In this document: positions 1 to 10,191 of the stretch, in pieces
Position numbering within the stretch: the first letter of the stretch is position 1
Layout of the letters: every line of letters starts with the position of its first letter
NCBI GenBank assembly: GCA_009760855.2
Contig: WPIO01000032.1
Span: forward strand, 1,777,001 to 1,841,000
From: Cristatella mucedo
Lineage: Eukaryota; Bryozoa; Phylactolaemata; Cristatellidae
Direction: 5' to 3'
DNA: 64,000 nucleotides
Translations under genes and position numbers: made by a program
The notes under the pieces: model-generated
Database searches by the model: none
What the model saw: the letters and a program-made list of their open reading frames with translations, nothing else
Told to the model about the DNA's origin: nothing

Positions 1-622
1 TCAGGTCCTCTCTAAGTGGGAGACTCCGGAGTAATGATGTGAATGGACGCAGATCATCCGAGGACCCTCTGAAATATGGGCTACCTCAGGGCTCCGTGCT
101 ACCTCGGGGCTCCGTGCTACCTCGGGGATCTGTGCTTGGTCTCGTTATTTTTAAGGTTAATACTCTCCATCTTGCCGATTTGATTGCCAAGCACAGTCTA
201 GGCTTTCACTTCTATGCAGAAGGCACCCAGTCGCACCTTTGCTTTGATCTCTCCCAGGCCTCCCATCGAATTCACCTAAACCCTAAACCTTAAATCCTTT
301 AGAGACCGTGCCTTTAGTGCGTATGGTCCCAAAGCCTGGAACTTTCGACTTGCGTCACGACATCTGACTTTTCCACATTTAAAAAGAAACTAAAAACGCA
401 CGAATGTATCGCAGCATTTAGTGGCTCCCTCTGATTCGTCCTTTATGTGCTTATGCATGCTGGCACTGTGCATGCTGCCCCTAACCATACTTGCATGCTG
501 ATCCTGTGCATGTCCTCCCTAACAACGTTATTCTTGTTGTTTATTGAGCATGCTACCACTAACGATTCGATCATGCTTCCTTTGCAGCAAATGCAAAGCG
601 CCTAGAAAGAGATTGAGTTCTA
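1..622 (+). mobile_element. L2/CR1-like LINE, 3' fragment with internal deletion
   Basis: Frame fragments read HSLGFHFYAEGTQSHLCFD (RT palm with an altered active-site region) and then jump near 265 to the C-terminal block around RDRAFSAYGPKAWN, so several hundred bases of the element are missing in between. The 3' UTR ends with the family tail (GCAAAGCGCCTAGAAAGAGA at 594-613). It lies in a FOXRED2 intron in the opposite orientation. Near 81-134 an 18-bp unit of the PQGSVL motif is triplicated. Confidence 0.8.
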
Positions 623-960
623 GGATAGAGGGGAGTAGACAAGGAGAGAAGAGTAAGAGAGAAAAGAGAAGACAGCCAGAGAGCTTAGAAAGAGAAAGGC
701 AGAAGAGCAGAAGTTAAGGAGAGGGAGGAGTGAGGGAACGTTAATCGGTATAGGGATAGAGAAGAGAAAATAACATAGAGATGTAGAGAAAGATATATAT
801 ATATATATATATCTTTCTCTACATCTCCATGATTAATATATATATATATATATATATACTAATATTCCTATTACGTAGAGATAGAAGAGAGAAGAGAAAA
901 TAACATGGAGAGGAGATGTAGAGAAAGATAGCGAGAAGAGTGAAGGTGAAGGAAATGGAG
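597..960 (+). repeat. Purine-rich tract with AT microsatellites
   Basis: From about 620 to 780 the plus strand is almost only A and G (GAGA and GGAG words). It is followed by AT runs at 792-812 and 837-860 and then a second copy of a GAGAAAATAACATNGAGA segment (about 764-780 and 893-912). No coding content. Confidence 0.75.
779..826. repeat. Perfect 48-bp palindrome around an AT run
   Basis: The left half (AGATGTAGAGAAAGAT followed by four AT units) is the exact reverse complement of the right half. It can form a cruciform. It probably arose by inverted duplication of the flanking GAGAAAGAT sequence. Confidence 0.85.
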
Positions 961-1011
961 GGCGAGCGAGGATGAGATAGAACGAGGCCCGCTTCGCGGT
1001 CAACGGCTCAC

Positions 1012-1200
1012 CGACGTAGTGCGTGTTCCAGGCGAGCCGCAGCTCGTGGCCCATGAATATGTGCACCACCGCCGCGTTGCCGGAAAGATGGTTCGCCGTC
1101 TCGAAGGCGCTGTTGCCGCCGCCGATGATGCACACGCGCTTGTTATCGTACTTTTTGCGATCGATTTCGTGAGTCGCGTACGTGTCGACCAGCTCGACAC
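1012..1200 (-). CDS. FOXRED2: FOXRED2-like oxidoreductase, second coding exon
   Basis: The acceptor is a CCGCCGCAG at 1209-1201 and the donor is GTGAGC beginning at 1011. The phases match: exon 1 ends with G, this exon supplies GT, and the split codon is Gly204. It encodes residues 205-266. The second dinucleotide-binding motif is GGGNSAFE at about 230-237, matching the GRGNSAFETA segment of vertebrate FOXRED2, and the exon ends with WNTHYVG, matching WATHYVGDLR of that family. The intron between the two exons is 380 bp and GC-rich. The exon ends in phase 1; the rest of the gene, including the remaining FAD domain and any C-terminal ER-retention signal, lies off the left edge. Confidence 0.88.
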
Positions 1201-1580
1201 CTGCGGCGGTGCGAGGCAAGCGCACTGTCGCCGCGAGCGAAGCAGCGGGCGTGCTACGGCGCGGTGGTCCCGCGGCAGCGGCGTAGCAACCTCGGGGGAG
1301 GGTCGCCGACTGCGGCGGCGGCTGCGGCGGCGGTAGTCGGCGCCGCAGCCTGCCGTGCGGTCGAGAGAAAATCGCTCTAGTAAAGGTAAAGCCATTAAAG
1401 AGGTGGATACCGCATGCGAGAGCACTGATGATGCAGGTGGCGGCGCTCTGTGGGGGGGGGGCGGGGAGGTAGCGGGTTCAGGCCGGCGGCGGAAGCAGGC
1501 GAAGCGACGAGGGTGCGCCCGCGAGGAGGGTGGGTGCGCCCGCGATGTGCGCGCGCGCGCGGGTGCGCGCGAGAGCTCAC

Positions 1581-2190
1581 CTTGGATCTCTGGAGGCAGG
1601 TTCTCGCGCGTGGCTCCCGTCGCCATGAGCACGACGTTCGCCGAGAAAGTGGCGCCGTCCTCGAGCGCGACGAGGAACAGCTGTCGCGCCTCGGCGGCGC
1701 GGTCGATTAGCCGCACGCGCGAGTTGTAGCGTATGTTGAGCGCCGTCTTGGCGGCGAAGTCGCGCATGTAGTGCGTCATGTCGTCCGCGCGCGGGTACAG
1801 CTCGGACGAGTAGCGGCCGAACTTGAGCTCGGCGTCGTCGCTGAGCAGCGAGTTCCAGTCGTGCCGCATGTTGAACTCCTCCTCCTTGAAGTAGTTGTGC
1901 TGCTTGTTGATCGATATGAGCTGCCTGTGCCGCGGCAGCTCGTCGAAGAAGCCGCAGCAGCGGTCGCGCGCCTCCAGCACGATGTAGTCGCGCCGCGCCT
2001 TCTGCAGAAAGTAGGCCATCTGCAGGCCGGCCGGTCCCGCGCCCACTATTAGGTATTCCACGCGCTGATGGCGCATGCCGCCTTCTGAAGCCCTCGATGA
2101 CGGTGACGGATCGGCGGCGGCGGCGGCGGCGGCGTCGTCGCCGGAGCCGCCGTCGCGACCTTCGGCGCACTGGCCCTTAGTAGAAGACAT
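1581..2190 (-). CDS. FOXRED2: FOXRED2-like FAD-dependent oxidoreductase, first coding exon (partial gene)
   Basis: This exon encodes 203 residues and ends inside a codon (phase 1) at a good donor (GTGAGC at 1580-1575). Residues 44-60 form an FAD-binding Rossmann start with the dinucleotide motif GAGPAG (50-55), followed by a stretch typical of FOXRED2 (LPRHRQLISINK around 85-96; RHDWNSLLSDD at 109-119). FOXRED2 (ERFAD) is a flavoprotein which in vertebrates sits in the ER lumen and takes part in ER-associated degradation. The first ATG (2190) gives an N terminus with seven consecutive Ala and many Gly, Ser and Asp, and no hydrophobic signal peptide, so ER entry is not supported. A second in-frame Met (residue 39, near 2076) lies just before the conserved domain and could be the true start. 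The family call is firm; orthology with vertebrate FOXRED2 rather than a cytosolic paralogue is inferred. Confidence 0.88.
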
Positions 2191-3200
2191 TGGTCTCGAT
2201 GCGGTGCCGCGAGTGCGGCCGTTGGCAGCTATAGCGCCTTGACTGTCGTATCTAGTACGCTAGCCGACTAACCCCCACGGCCCACCTCCGCGCAGCAGTC
2301 ATTTAAATACCGCTCGGCGTCGACCGCCAGATGGCGACGCAGCGTCGTGCGTCGTGGCCACCCAATAGGAATTACGCTAGCCTTGCCGGGTTTGTAACGA
2401 CCGACTGCCAGTCCGGCCCCGCCCCTCCCTCCTTTACATAATTGCCGTGCTCGCGCGGCCGCAGTGCTTGCTCGATACCCGCCTCGCCAAGTGATTGATG
2501 AGCTGGCGGTGGCGTCGCGGCTCGGGCGCGAAAGCGCTACGGCGGAGGCGGCGCTTGAGTGCACAGCCTACTACCGCATCGCGGCGGCATTCAACCGAAT
2601 TGCCGCCGCACTCTACCGAATCGCTACGGAGGCCCACCCACGGTCGACAGTCGAAGGCGCAGAGCGGCGCGGGAGTTTCGAGCGGCCGACGTCGCGAGCG
2701 CGCGCGCGCGCCCACGCTCGCGGTGGGGGGGGGTGCGAGCCAGCGAGCGCCAGCGGCGAGAGCTCGCGGCGGCGGCTGAAGAGAGCGAGGCGGCGTTTCG
2801 CCGACACTGCGCCGCTGGCAGTGTCGGCCGCTTATGCTGACGCTGGCCGAGGCTGGAGCGAAATCAGTCCCCGGATACCCAAGACGTGCGTCCTGGCGCC
2901 CGGGCCAGGCCCGGCCGCTCTTGCCAGCCTCGCGCCACTTTGCGGTTGATTAGTTGAGCCGGGGGTGGGGGAGGGGGGCTCGCGCGTTGCGCTGCTACCG
3001 GAAATGTGGCAGTAGCGGTGGAGCGCTGCAGACGGAGGTGATAAAGACGCCGGCGGTGGCTCCGCGGAGCCGTGCTCCGAGGACGTCTCGCGAAACGCTT
3101 TCAGTCGACTAGACAAGAGTGACACGCCTACGCCGGGTGCGGCTGAGCGAGGAGGCGCCGGCCGGCGGCGCTCCCAGAGCGCTCCCTTCGCGCGCGCAGC
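2191..3200. promoter_or_regulatory. GC-rich CpG-island-like promoter region upstream of FOXRED2-like gene
   Basis: The kilobase upstream of the FOXRED2-like start is rich in CpG (many CGCG, GCCGC and CGGCGG words), unlike most of the window. This is the usual setting of a housekeeping promoter. Open frames here on both strands are low-complexity Arg, Ala and Pro runs with no family resemblance and are not called as genes. The island could also serve a divergent transcript, but no plus-strand gene is visible. Confidence 0.55.
2301..2309 (-). promoter_or_regulatory. Possible TATA-like box of FOXRED2-like gene
   Basis: Read on the minus strand the sequence is TATTTAAAT, an AT-rich island in GC-rich surroundings, about 110 bp before the first ATG. 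This is a plausible core-promoter element placing transcription start near 2275. It could be a chance match. Confidence 0.3.
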
Positions 3201-3307
3201 AGCGGACTCGGCTCAGATCGGCTTGACGCCACGCCAGCAATTAATGAAACATTCGATGGAATGCGATTCGGTGCCTGAACAGTACCGGCGGCGGGAGTAT
3301 GGTGTAG

Positions 3308-4190
3308 GTAATAATAATAATTCAATATTTACATGTCGCCCTTGGAGAGCTAAATATTTCCTTAAGCACTTGACATTTGCTGAAAGGAAAGCAAGTCAAT
3401 CGGTTTGTGATGGCATGCAGACATTCAGAACGCGTATGCACACCGAGGACAATTCGCGTACAGGGCAACGGCTGAGAGTTGCAGTTGGGTTTCAGTTTCT
3501 TTTTATCCGTCGTTAAGTCAGCGGATGTCGCGATGTCAGTCGGCAGTGAGTTCCAGGGTGTGGCAGCATATGAACAGAAGACTTGATCTCCAAAGGTTTG
3601 AGGTTCGTTAGAGAGGCAGTCAAAAGACCAAGAGTCAGAGGAGCGACAAGTACGATTTGAAGTCTGACGATCAGGAAGTATTCCCGTTAGGTTTGACGTA
3701 GCAAGAGAATGAAGAAAGAGAGCGACAGAACCTCGAAGTCGCTGTGCTGCTCGATGGGAAGCCAGTGCGGGTCAAAGGTGAGCAATGCAATATGGCAGAT
3801 GTGACGTCGCCGTCAGACAAGCTTAGATGCAGACTTCGGCCCCGAGTCTTAGTGCACGAGGAGGACCGGAGGACCTACACGGAGCGAGTTACAGAAGCAC
3901 CGGCGGGACGGCACGCATTCGTGAACCAGCTTAACTGCGGCGTCGTTAGCTGTTGCCAGTCTGACGTGTTGCCATGCTGCATGTGGCTGAAAGTGAGCAG
4001 CTGGGACGGACCGTGGGGCCGATGTGGTCCCACCCAGTGAAAGGTCATTTAGGAACTCACGACTCTCAGATTGCGAGCGCCGAGGATAAAGGAGCTACTA
4101 TGCTGGCGAAGCCCAGTTTCAGGCTTAGATTTTTCAATTTCTGAGTAGCCCTTGGTTTGCTCATAGCGAGTAAGCTTTTCATTGTCGCAA
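3308..4190 (-). mobile_element. L2/CR1-like LINE fragment (RT C-terminal part and 3' UTR)
   Basis: The minus strand reads from RT-domain remnants (a SKPRATQKLKNLSL-like piece near 4090-4180) through the C-terminal block to the 3' tail with an AAT repeat at 3308-3320. The region around 3500-3600 is the reverse complement of the conserved block that ends GACCACATTTAAAAAGAAAC in other copies. Multiple stops and frameshifts. Confidence 0.75.
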
Positions 4191-4337
4191 ACGTTCGGGC
4201 GTCGTGACTGTTGCGTTGGTGCACTCACGTGACACAACAGTTGCCACGCAGCTGTCTGAAAGCCCTTGTATAGTCTTTTTCTGAGAGGTAAGAGAAACAA
4301 ATAAATGGCAAATAAACGACCCGAGTCAGAAGAAGAA

Positions 4338-4450
4338 GAGGAGGAAGGGGAGGAAGAGGAGGAGGAGGAGGAGGAGGAGGAGGAGGAGGAGGAGGAGGAG
4401 GAGGAGGAGGAGGAGGAGGAGGAGGAGGAGGAGGAAGAGGAGGAGGAATA
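4338..4450 (+). repeat. (GGA)n microsatellite
   Basis: An almost pure GAG/GGA array of about 110 bp that runs directly into an AAT repeat and the LINE tail at 4450. The poly-Ser reading of the minus strand is a repeat artefact. Confidence 0.95.
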
Positions 4451-4526
4451 ATAATAATAATAATAATGCACTTGATAAAGCGCCCTCAGAGAACTTAATC
4501 TCTTTCTAGGCGTTTTACATTTGCAG
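4450..4526 (-). mobile_element. L2/CR1-like LINE 3' tail
   Basis: The reverse complement gives the family tail: the GCGCCTAGAAAGAGAT-type segment, then GAGGGCGCTTTATCAAGTGC and an ATT repeat. It is sandwiched between two GGA arrays and is the 3' end of the minus copy that continues to about 6400. Confidence 0.85.
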
Positions 4527-4745
4527 AGGAGGATGAGGATGAGGAGGAAGAGGAGGATGAGGAGGAGGAGGAGGAGGAAGAGGAGGAGGATGAGGAGGAG
4601 GAGGAGGAGGAGGAGGAGGAGGAGAGGAGGAGGAGGAGGAGGAGGAGGAGGAGGAGGAGGAGGAGGAGGAGGAGGAGGATGAGGAGGATGAGGAGGATGA
4701 GGAGGAAGAGGAAGAGGAGGAGGAGGAGGAGGAAGAGGAGAAGGA
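4527..4745 (+). repeat. (GGA)n and (GGATGA)n microsatellite
   Basis: About 220 bp of GAG, GGA and GAT triplets interrupting the LINE 3' UTR. Purine-only on the plus strand. Confidence 0.95.
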
Positions 4746-6400
4746 AGAGCGGGTGCCGTGCTATGCCGTTACTCGATGGCCAAGTAGCTCTGCTGAGTAG
4801 GCTGCTGAGCCACGAGCTACGAGACTCGTAGTAAGTGAGTGCGACACAACTTTGAAACCGACATCCTGCTTCAGTGAGAGCCAGTGCAGGTCGTTGAGAA
4901 GCGGTCAACGGTGGTAACAGATACGCTCACGACAGACAAGCATAGCTGCTGAGTTTTTTGCACCTGATAAAAATGTAAGCGCCTGATTGCACACACGCCG
5001 GTGGACCAAGCTAGCAGCGAGTTGCAGAAGTACAGTTTTTTCACAAACGCATGGATCGATTTGGACAAGATATAAATGTCTAAGCAGGCCCAAAATTTTA
5101 CAGTGGTAGGCAGCTGAAAGTGGGGCAGTCTTAACTGCCTATCTATGCGGCGGTGTGCGGCGGACGCTTAAAACGTCTCGTTGGAACAGGATATCGAGAT
5201 TTCGCGCTCACTCTACAGGAGATATGCGGGGCGGAGCAGATTTTGGGGATGGGTTTTCCAATTTCTGAGTCACAATGGTTTTGCCCATAGCAGTAAGTTG
5301 GTCTTGTGTTCAATTTGAGAAATTTTGGTCTATTCAAATGGTAACATCAGTAATACATCCTGCGAGGGAGTTGGGAGAGTTCGACATGCTGGAAAGCGTG
5401 GAACGGTCAAAGCACAGGTGCAGCTTCGCGACACCGGTTTAACAAATATAGCTTAGATTATGTTTGGCGATTATTTCGGAAAGAGGAAGAGTAGAAATAG
5501 AAGTGGACCAAGTACAGAGCCTTTCGGTACACCTTATTTTCGTGCCTCCTCGAATGATTGTTGCCCGCGATATTAATGCTTTGGATTTTTCCATTGCGAA
5601 AGAACCTAGACCACTGGGTCAAGCCAGATGAAGGACGTTAAGTGGGGGCTTGGTAATCAATAATATCAAAGGCTACCAAAATATCAAGCTAAAAAGCTGA
5701 GAGACTCTACCTACGTCTGCTTTTCTGGAAAGGTCTTTATACACTCAAAGCAATGATGACTCAGTAGCGTGATAAGTGGTAAATCCTGAATGGAACTTAA
5801 TGGCTAGGTTTGAAAGTTCCCAATATAAAAGTTTAGCTTGCATTCATTAGCATTACTCGGTCCGGTGTCTTCGATAGGAACGTCAGTAGGGAGACTGTGC
5901 GGAAGTCTCCTTAGTTCTCCTGGTCAAATTCCTCGGTTGCTTTCTTTAAATTAGTAGCCTAAAAACAGCCTTTCTGAAAGGTGAAAGGATAAAAACGGAG
6001 GCCAAGAACATAATTATTGCGCTAGTTATGCTCGGAAGTAACAGATCCTTGCATCACGAAAGACGAACAGTGGGGCTACAGGGTCTAAAGGGCTAGGTAC
6101 TCTTCATTGACGGAGAGACGAACTTCAATATGAGAAGGTCACTAGTGGCAGGGTTGAATGCAGACAATAAGGCGCTGCAAGGAACTGAGGGACAGGATTC
6201 CTGTGGGGATGCTGTTATCTTAGCGATGGACTCCCTGCTCTTGTCTATGTTGATGACAGAGAAGCTAGACAAGCTATCTGATTGAGCCCCACAAGGATCG
6301 CTAGATAAGGAGCTAACCTGGGAGCAATTAAGGAGACGGTCGACGGTAGACATCAGCATTTTTGAATTGTGCACCTCTGAGTCAACGATATCCAATAGCT
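4746..6400 (-). mobile_element. L2/CR1-like LINE, long degenerate copy
   Basis: Reading the minus strand, blocks shared with other copies appear in order: a 5' portion ending near 6400, RT sequence around 5390-5420 (complement of the AGCTGTACCTGTGCTTTGA-type palm segment), the GGGCAAAACCATTGTGAC block at 5260-5290, and the C-terminal part down to 4750. Numerous stops; no intact frame. Together with 4450-4526 this is about 2 kb of one element. Confidence 0.65.
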
Positions 6401-7993
6401 ACTAGCTAGGCCTCCCTAAAGTAGCACGGTTTCGAGCAGTTTTGAGTCAGCTCTTGACGTCACGAACTTTGAGACGGTGCACTTTTACCGAGCTCGCGCC
6501 GAATAAGTAAAGGCCAATTTCTTTACGGCGTGGCATTACGCTAGCCTATCATTAAATGTCGCCTTTCCCAAGTAACAGGATTCAGCAGCAGCTGCAGAGG
6601 CCGCGCGCAAGTAGCGCTGATGCGCTCGCGCCTGCTGTGGTTTTGCGGTAGCTCTCAGCCGAAGCCGCGGCGGCGGCGGCGGCGGCGCGCAGTCTCAGCT
6701 ACGGCTGAGCACCACTTTCTCCTCTGCGAAAAGGCCGCCACGTGCGCGCACAGCTTCGGCGCTTCACGTGCGAGCACAGTTTTCCTCCGGCAGATCCCTC
6801 GTTGGCGCAGAAGGCGGGCTTTTTTTGCGCTTACAGTGGCTTCGCCGCGGCTTCACTGCTGACATACGGGCACATATGTAGCGCTGGCGACGGCCGCTGG
6901 GCGACCACCAACCGGAAACTCACTGCGCTCGCTAACTTCCCGTCATCATCAAACCTTAAAGCAGCCGGTGTCTGTCCGTACGGACTTTCGCACACGTAAA
7001 CCTTCGAAGTGTCCAAAGATCTCAGAGGGCTATTAACTTGAATATTTGATCATCATGATTACAATTGGATAAAAGTTATTAGCTGTTATTAACAGGTAAT
7101 AACTTGCGCCCTACTAAAGTAGTGCGTTTCCAGCTGCTCTCAGTCAGCTCGATGCCACGACCATGACAAAAGACAACAGTGAACGGGCACTTAGTAAATA
7201 AATGGTCATTTATTAAAATACTGTTTTTTTAAACCATATTTTAATATCTTCTTTTCGAATAGCAAGATATAAAGCGCTGCAGTGACCACACGAGCAGCAG
7301 CGCTGCTGCGGGCATTAATGCGCAGCTGGAGCCGAGCTCTACTGCCGCCGCGTACCCGCGATAGCGATTTAAAAAAGCCACCGGCGGTGGGGACTTGAAG
7401 TGCAGGTTGTTGTGGCAAATGGGTGACTACGTGCATTGCACTGAGACGGGCAGGCTCAAGGGCAGAAGAGGGGGAGCAACACTTCTGTAACAACCACTCT
7501 AAGCGTTTCTTGATTAATTTACCCCTTCACGAAATATGATGAAAAGCACAGACCCTCTCCATGTAAATTGCAAGTAGGCACATAAACACTTCTTTGTACA
7601 AAGTAAATATGCTTTACTTATTGAAAAGTAATTGCCTCGTACAATTTGCGACAAGCAAAAGCATGAATAATTAAAAAAACATTAAACACATTCTGGTTTC
7701 ACTCTTTCCTAATAAAAAAATTAATAGCCACGCCATGCAAAAATAAAATGTAATCGTGCATAAATTAAGCGAAAAATTTAATTTGAATTTCGATGAGAAG
7801 CTTGTTTTTTTACTTGAATGTGAAGATGAAACTATTCAGTGATCTTGGAAAAGGTAATGCGCATGTTCCTCTGATATCTGATAGATTTAAACTACTCGCT
7901 TTGATTGGAAAAAGAGCTCAATTGCGTGACCTACAAAGCCAGGTGGTGGCAAGCGTAATCAGAGCTCACTTTAAATAAATACATAAATAAATC
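6401..7993. other. Intergenic, no gene recognised
   Basis: GC-rich around 6590-6950 with a CGG repeat at 6668-6690; AT-rich from 7500 to 7990. Two diverged copies of a short repeat (CTAAAGTAG... GTCAGCTC) occur near 6417-6460 and 7113-7152. Short open frames have no recognisable domains. Confidence 0.5.
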
Positions 7994-8156
7994 CTAGCTG
8001 ATTAAACAGCCTCACTTTGTATAGCGACAGAAGAGCCTTTACGGCTATCACCACCGCTTGCAGTGGTCGATAAAGAATCGCCCACTGCAGGAATCGAACC
8101 CACAACCTCGGGACCGAGGTCGTGAAAAGCAACCGCCTTACTTTACCAGATGAGAG
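7994..8156 (-). mobile_element. SINE-A (tRNA-like SINE)
   Basis: Read on the minus strand: an A-box-like TGGTAAAGTAAGGCGGTTGC, a self-complementary ACGACCTCGG/CCGAGGTTGTG segment, a B box (GGGTTCGATTCC), then a non-tRNA body (GGTGATAGCCGTAAAGGCTC then TTCTGTCGCTATACAAAGTG) and an ATTTATTT tail. The same parts in the same order recur near 12.7, 19.9, 26.1 and 49.0 kb. Confidence 0.85.
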
Positions 8157-8177
8157 GAGGCTCGAAAGACTCGTCTG

Positions 8178-8259
8178 TCAAAGCTTTGATCCGTCTAAGT
8201 CAAAGTCCTAGACAGACGCTTTGATGAGCTTCGAGACGAGCCTAAGACTCGTCTCGAAG
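8178..8259. repeat. Inverted repeats next to SINE-A
   Basis: TCAAAGCTTTGA at about 8178-8189 is palindromic. CTTCGAGACGAG (8229-8240) and CTCGTCTCGAAG (8248-8259) form a perfect 12-bp stem with a 7-nt loop. The AGACTCGTCT word recurs several times here. Confidence 0.75.
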
Positions 8260-8524
8260 ACAACCCAAATTTACCCAAATGTACTGCTCCACCTCTGGGA
8301 CGCATGGATTTGCTACTGCTGTGCACAACCGACATTGTAAATATATCCTTTGTCCCAGGTCTTGTAGCTGCATCCTTCAAAGAGACTGCTGTTAGGCGGT
8401 TCAGTAAGATGTCAGCACTAGAAAGGAAGAAGTAACAGTAACTTTTGCCCAGTCTTCCTACCGTCGTTCCTTTCAAAGACAGTGTAAGAAGCAGCAGCAG
8501 ACCAGCGGAAATTCTAAACGGAAA

Positions 8525-9480
8525 CTTTAAACCTAGCGAGTTTCATTTAAAGTCAGGCTTACTGAGTCAGCAGCAATGCTGTGAGTGTATAGAGCGACCT
8601 CCTCGGCAATGCAGACTTACGTAGAGTCTGTCTGCTTGCTGTCTTCTGGACCTTTTGGCAGTGTTCGATATCATGCATTACGAAGTTACGATCTTGAGCG
8701 TCGGCCTCCTTGCCCGGGCATCACTGTACTGCTCTGCCATTGTCTAGGGCCTTGCCAGTGGGATACTTCAGAGCATTGACGGTAACGAATAACATTTACT
8801 CGGGAAGCCGTACGGGGAAAGCTCCAGCGATCTGTGTTTGGTCGGCTTCTTCTTACAATTTATTTTCTCCCTACTGCCATTTTACTCGCCATGCACAATC
8901 CAGGATCAAGTGCAAGCAATAACAAAATCAAGCGCAGTCTTTCATTTTTTCAGAAGGTGACGTATAACTGAACCCGTGCGTTGACCTTACCCAACTTCTG
9001 ACACGTCGAACTCTCTCATCTCTCTTGCAGCGTGTTTTATTGACATTCGCACTTGAGTGGACGCAAACTGTCTGAAATTGACCGACGATGAAAACAACTT
9101 ACTCGCTATGGGAAACTGGAGTTTTAATATGAAATTGGAAAATCTAACCCTAAAAATGGGCTCCTGTAGTATATCCTGCAGCATCGGTACAAACAAAGTG
9201 ACCTCTCACTTGACGACCACATGGGCTCTGGACTCAAGTCAGCCGACTTTCAGCGCCACACCATTGCAACAGCCCAGGCCTGCTTAGACAAGGACACCAC
9301 AACTAAGCTGGTCCGTGCCTTTGTGACATCCCGTCGTCACTGCTGCAACTCACTATTCGCACGTCTTCAAGCCATTGCAATGAGACGCTTGCAGTCGGTG
9401 CAAACTGCACTGCTAGGCTTTCTTGTGGTCATCTTCGAAACTACCGCAATACAGCACTTCTCACCGACCTGCACTTAGAG
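8525..9480 (+). mobile_element. L2/CR1-like LINE fragment (RT domain)
   Basis: Base-level match to the RT region of the copies at 33.3-34.2 kb and 49.3-50.2 kb: AATGCAGACTTACGTAGAGTC at 8609, the GGGCATCACTGTACTGCTCT block at 8716, CACGTCGAACTCTCTCATC at 9002, and a GACATCCCGTCGTCACTGCT segment near 9326. It stops abruptly at about 9480 before the C-terminal block. Frameshifted. Confidence 0.8.
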
Positions 9481-9519
9481 GCGAAGCCAGGATTGGAGCG
9501 CCGGGGTGGCATGCGGGTC

Positions 9520-9720
9520 TCGGGGGGGGGGGGCGGAGCCCCTGTGAAGGCTTGTCTCGGAGCATCCCCCTCAGTGCCGCCGGTGTCGTGCAGCCTGGCC
9601 AAACACCAAGGTGCTCGTCGGCCGTTCGGGTGTCGGACTAAGCTCCTACCCACCAGGCCAGGGGGAGTGGCAGCTGCCACCCTTGCCACTCCCCCTGGCT
9701 TCGCCTCTGCCTGCACTAGC
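9520..9720. repeat. GC-rich segment with poly-G run and hairpin
   Basis: An 11-13 base G run lies near 9521-9533. CCAGGGGGAGTGGCA (9658-9672) and TGCCACTCCCCCTGG (9684-9698) form a perfect 15-bp stem with an 11-nt loop. No gene recognised. Confidence 0.7.
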
Positions 9721-9929
9721 TCCTCATCAAAAGGGTCTTCAATTTCTGGGTTTCGCTCATTTTGTCTCACCCTTCGCAGTTCCCTCGCTCCTTCACTTGC
9801 ACTGTATCTCTCTCTCTATATATATACACATCGCTCTCTATTCTTCTCTATCCTCTCCAAGCCACTGCCTCTGTTCAACTTCCGCTTCTGTTGCCAATTC
9901 AGTCACTTTTTGCCATATTTGAACCTATT

Positions 9930-10020
9930 TGTACGCTATACAAAACTTTCCTGCGTAACACCAACATAGTACTTGTGGCTTAGTGGAGTTACAGACGGAG
10001 ATAAATTATATTACATTACA
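9930..10020 (+). mobile_element. 3' end of a second type of retroelement (ATTAC tail)
   Basis: The sequence GCGTAACACC... TAGTGGAGTTACAGACGGAGATA followed by TTACATTACATTA closely matches 44715-44780, and less closely 30980-31030 (plus) and 38680-38750 (minus). The short repeated tail suggests a LINE or LINE-mobilised element. Confidence 0.5.
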
Positions 10021-10191
10021 TTATTTTAAAATTGGCCCCCTAAAGTGTATGTGTCAAAGTCAGCGACAGCCGTGCTGAAGTGTAGCGTGTGAGATTACCT
10101 ACTGAACGCAAACTAGATTTATCCATTCGCCGCGTATTCGGCTGTTCAGCGTCACTGTTCGGTCAGCGAGAGTTTGCGACAAATCCATCCA

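Noticed and set aside
276-292. Telomere-like CCTAAACCCTAAACC
   Set aside because: Only two imperfect units, located at a deletion junction in a LINE fragment; no array.
1019-2052. Plus-strand and alternate minus frames over the FOXRED2-like exons
   Set aside because: Shadows of the real exons; GC-rich codons keep antisense frames open.
4049-4908. Long minus frames rich in Ser and Leu
   Set aside because: They are translations of the GGA microsatellites and LINE remnants.
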